DNA of 64,000 nucleotides from Plotosus lineatus (lineage: Eukaryota; Chordata; Actinopteri; Siluriformes; Plotosidae): contig CM045733.1 in the NCBI GenBank assembly GCA_024760905.1, positions 33,822,501-33,886,500 of the forward strand, given 5' to 3'. Of this stretch, positions 63,813 through 64,000 are shown piece by piece. A program made the translations under genes and the position numbers. The notes beneath the pieces were generated by a model. The model was not told the DNA's origin. It worked only from the letters and a program-made list of their open reading frames with translations, and did not search any database. Numbering within the stretch: the first letter of the stretch is position 1; every line of letters starts with the position of its first letter.

Positions 63813-64000
63813 CTGAGTGAAAAGGGAAAATAAAAAGATGAAACAAGTGTAAATCTAGCAGAATAATCCTTTTTTAAAATGTAGAAGCAGTTTAAAATTT
63901 TATTATTTTTTATTGGGTTGATTAAAAGCTAATTGGAAACCGCTACCACACTAACTCACACTAGCGAGCCAACTGACAGAATCCGAGGTTAGGGTGGGGT
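63813..64000. other. LRP6 intron, continues beyond window
   Basis: No further exon before the window edge. Confidence 0.8.

Overview
This is a teleost (ray-finned fish) nuclear window. The evidence is split genes with GT-AG introns, two recognisable vertebrate proteins, tRNA-headed SINEs, RTE-type and other LINEs, many TA-duplicating DNA transposons, and long CA/TG/TA microsatellites. I cannot place it below teleost. No bacterial, organellar, viral or CRISPR content is visible.

Host genes. (1) DUSP16 (dual-specificity MAP kinase phosphatase, also called MKP-7) lies on the + strand from 19013 to 33796. Six coding exons splice in frame to 662 codons (my recollection of human DUSP16 is 665). 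All parts are present: rhodanese/CH2 domain with its basic MAPK-docking patch, the HCLAGISR phosphatase loop, and the conserved C-terminus. (2) The last two coding exons of LRP6, the Wnt co-receptor, lie on the - strand at 63715-63812 and 58738-59041. They carry all five PPPSP-type signalling motifs. The genes are tail to tail, about 24.9 kb apart. Both are on human 12p13, so the pairing is conserved synteny, probably with one gene inverted relative to human.

Layout. 1-18.9 kb upstream of DUSP16 is almost wholly transposon debris: a 3.1 kb element with long inverted repeats (4-3084), a GGCCATAAGGCGC-ended element in two copies (4807 and 14466), fragments of Tigger-like TA-inserting elements, an RTE LINE fragment and large CA/CT microsatellites. 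18.9-33.8 kb is DUSP16, with SINEs, a hAT relic, an antisense LINE and a small foldback element in its introns. 33.8-58.7 kb is the intergenic block: Tc1 relics, a three-level nest of DNA transposons (37589-39521), a CGGAA-rich foldback element (44686-45940), an RTE LINE with broken frames (about 49785-52527) and SINEs. 55.3-58.7 kb is mostly free of recognised repeats and probably holds the LRP6 3' UTR. 58.7-64 kb is the LRP6 3' end, whose last intron contains a deleted Tc1 copy and a TA microsatellite.

The most notable signals are: a splice acceptor built directly on a (TG)~28 tract in DUSP16; nested transposons whose empty target sites survive in paralogous copies inside the same window; a 38-bp tandem array inside the innermost transposon, with CCAAT and GC-box-like sites in each unit; a perfect hairpin made of two CTCF-like half-sites; a SINE whose body matches both ends of the local RTE LINE; and a hybrid of two SINE families found twice with the same breakpoint. 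I see no previously undescribed multi-gene system; what is new here lies in the repeat architecture and its overlap with gene-control signals.
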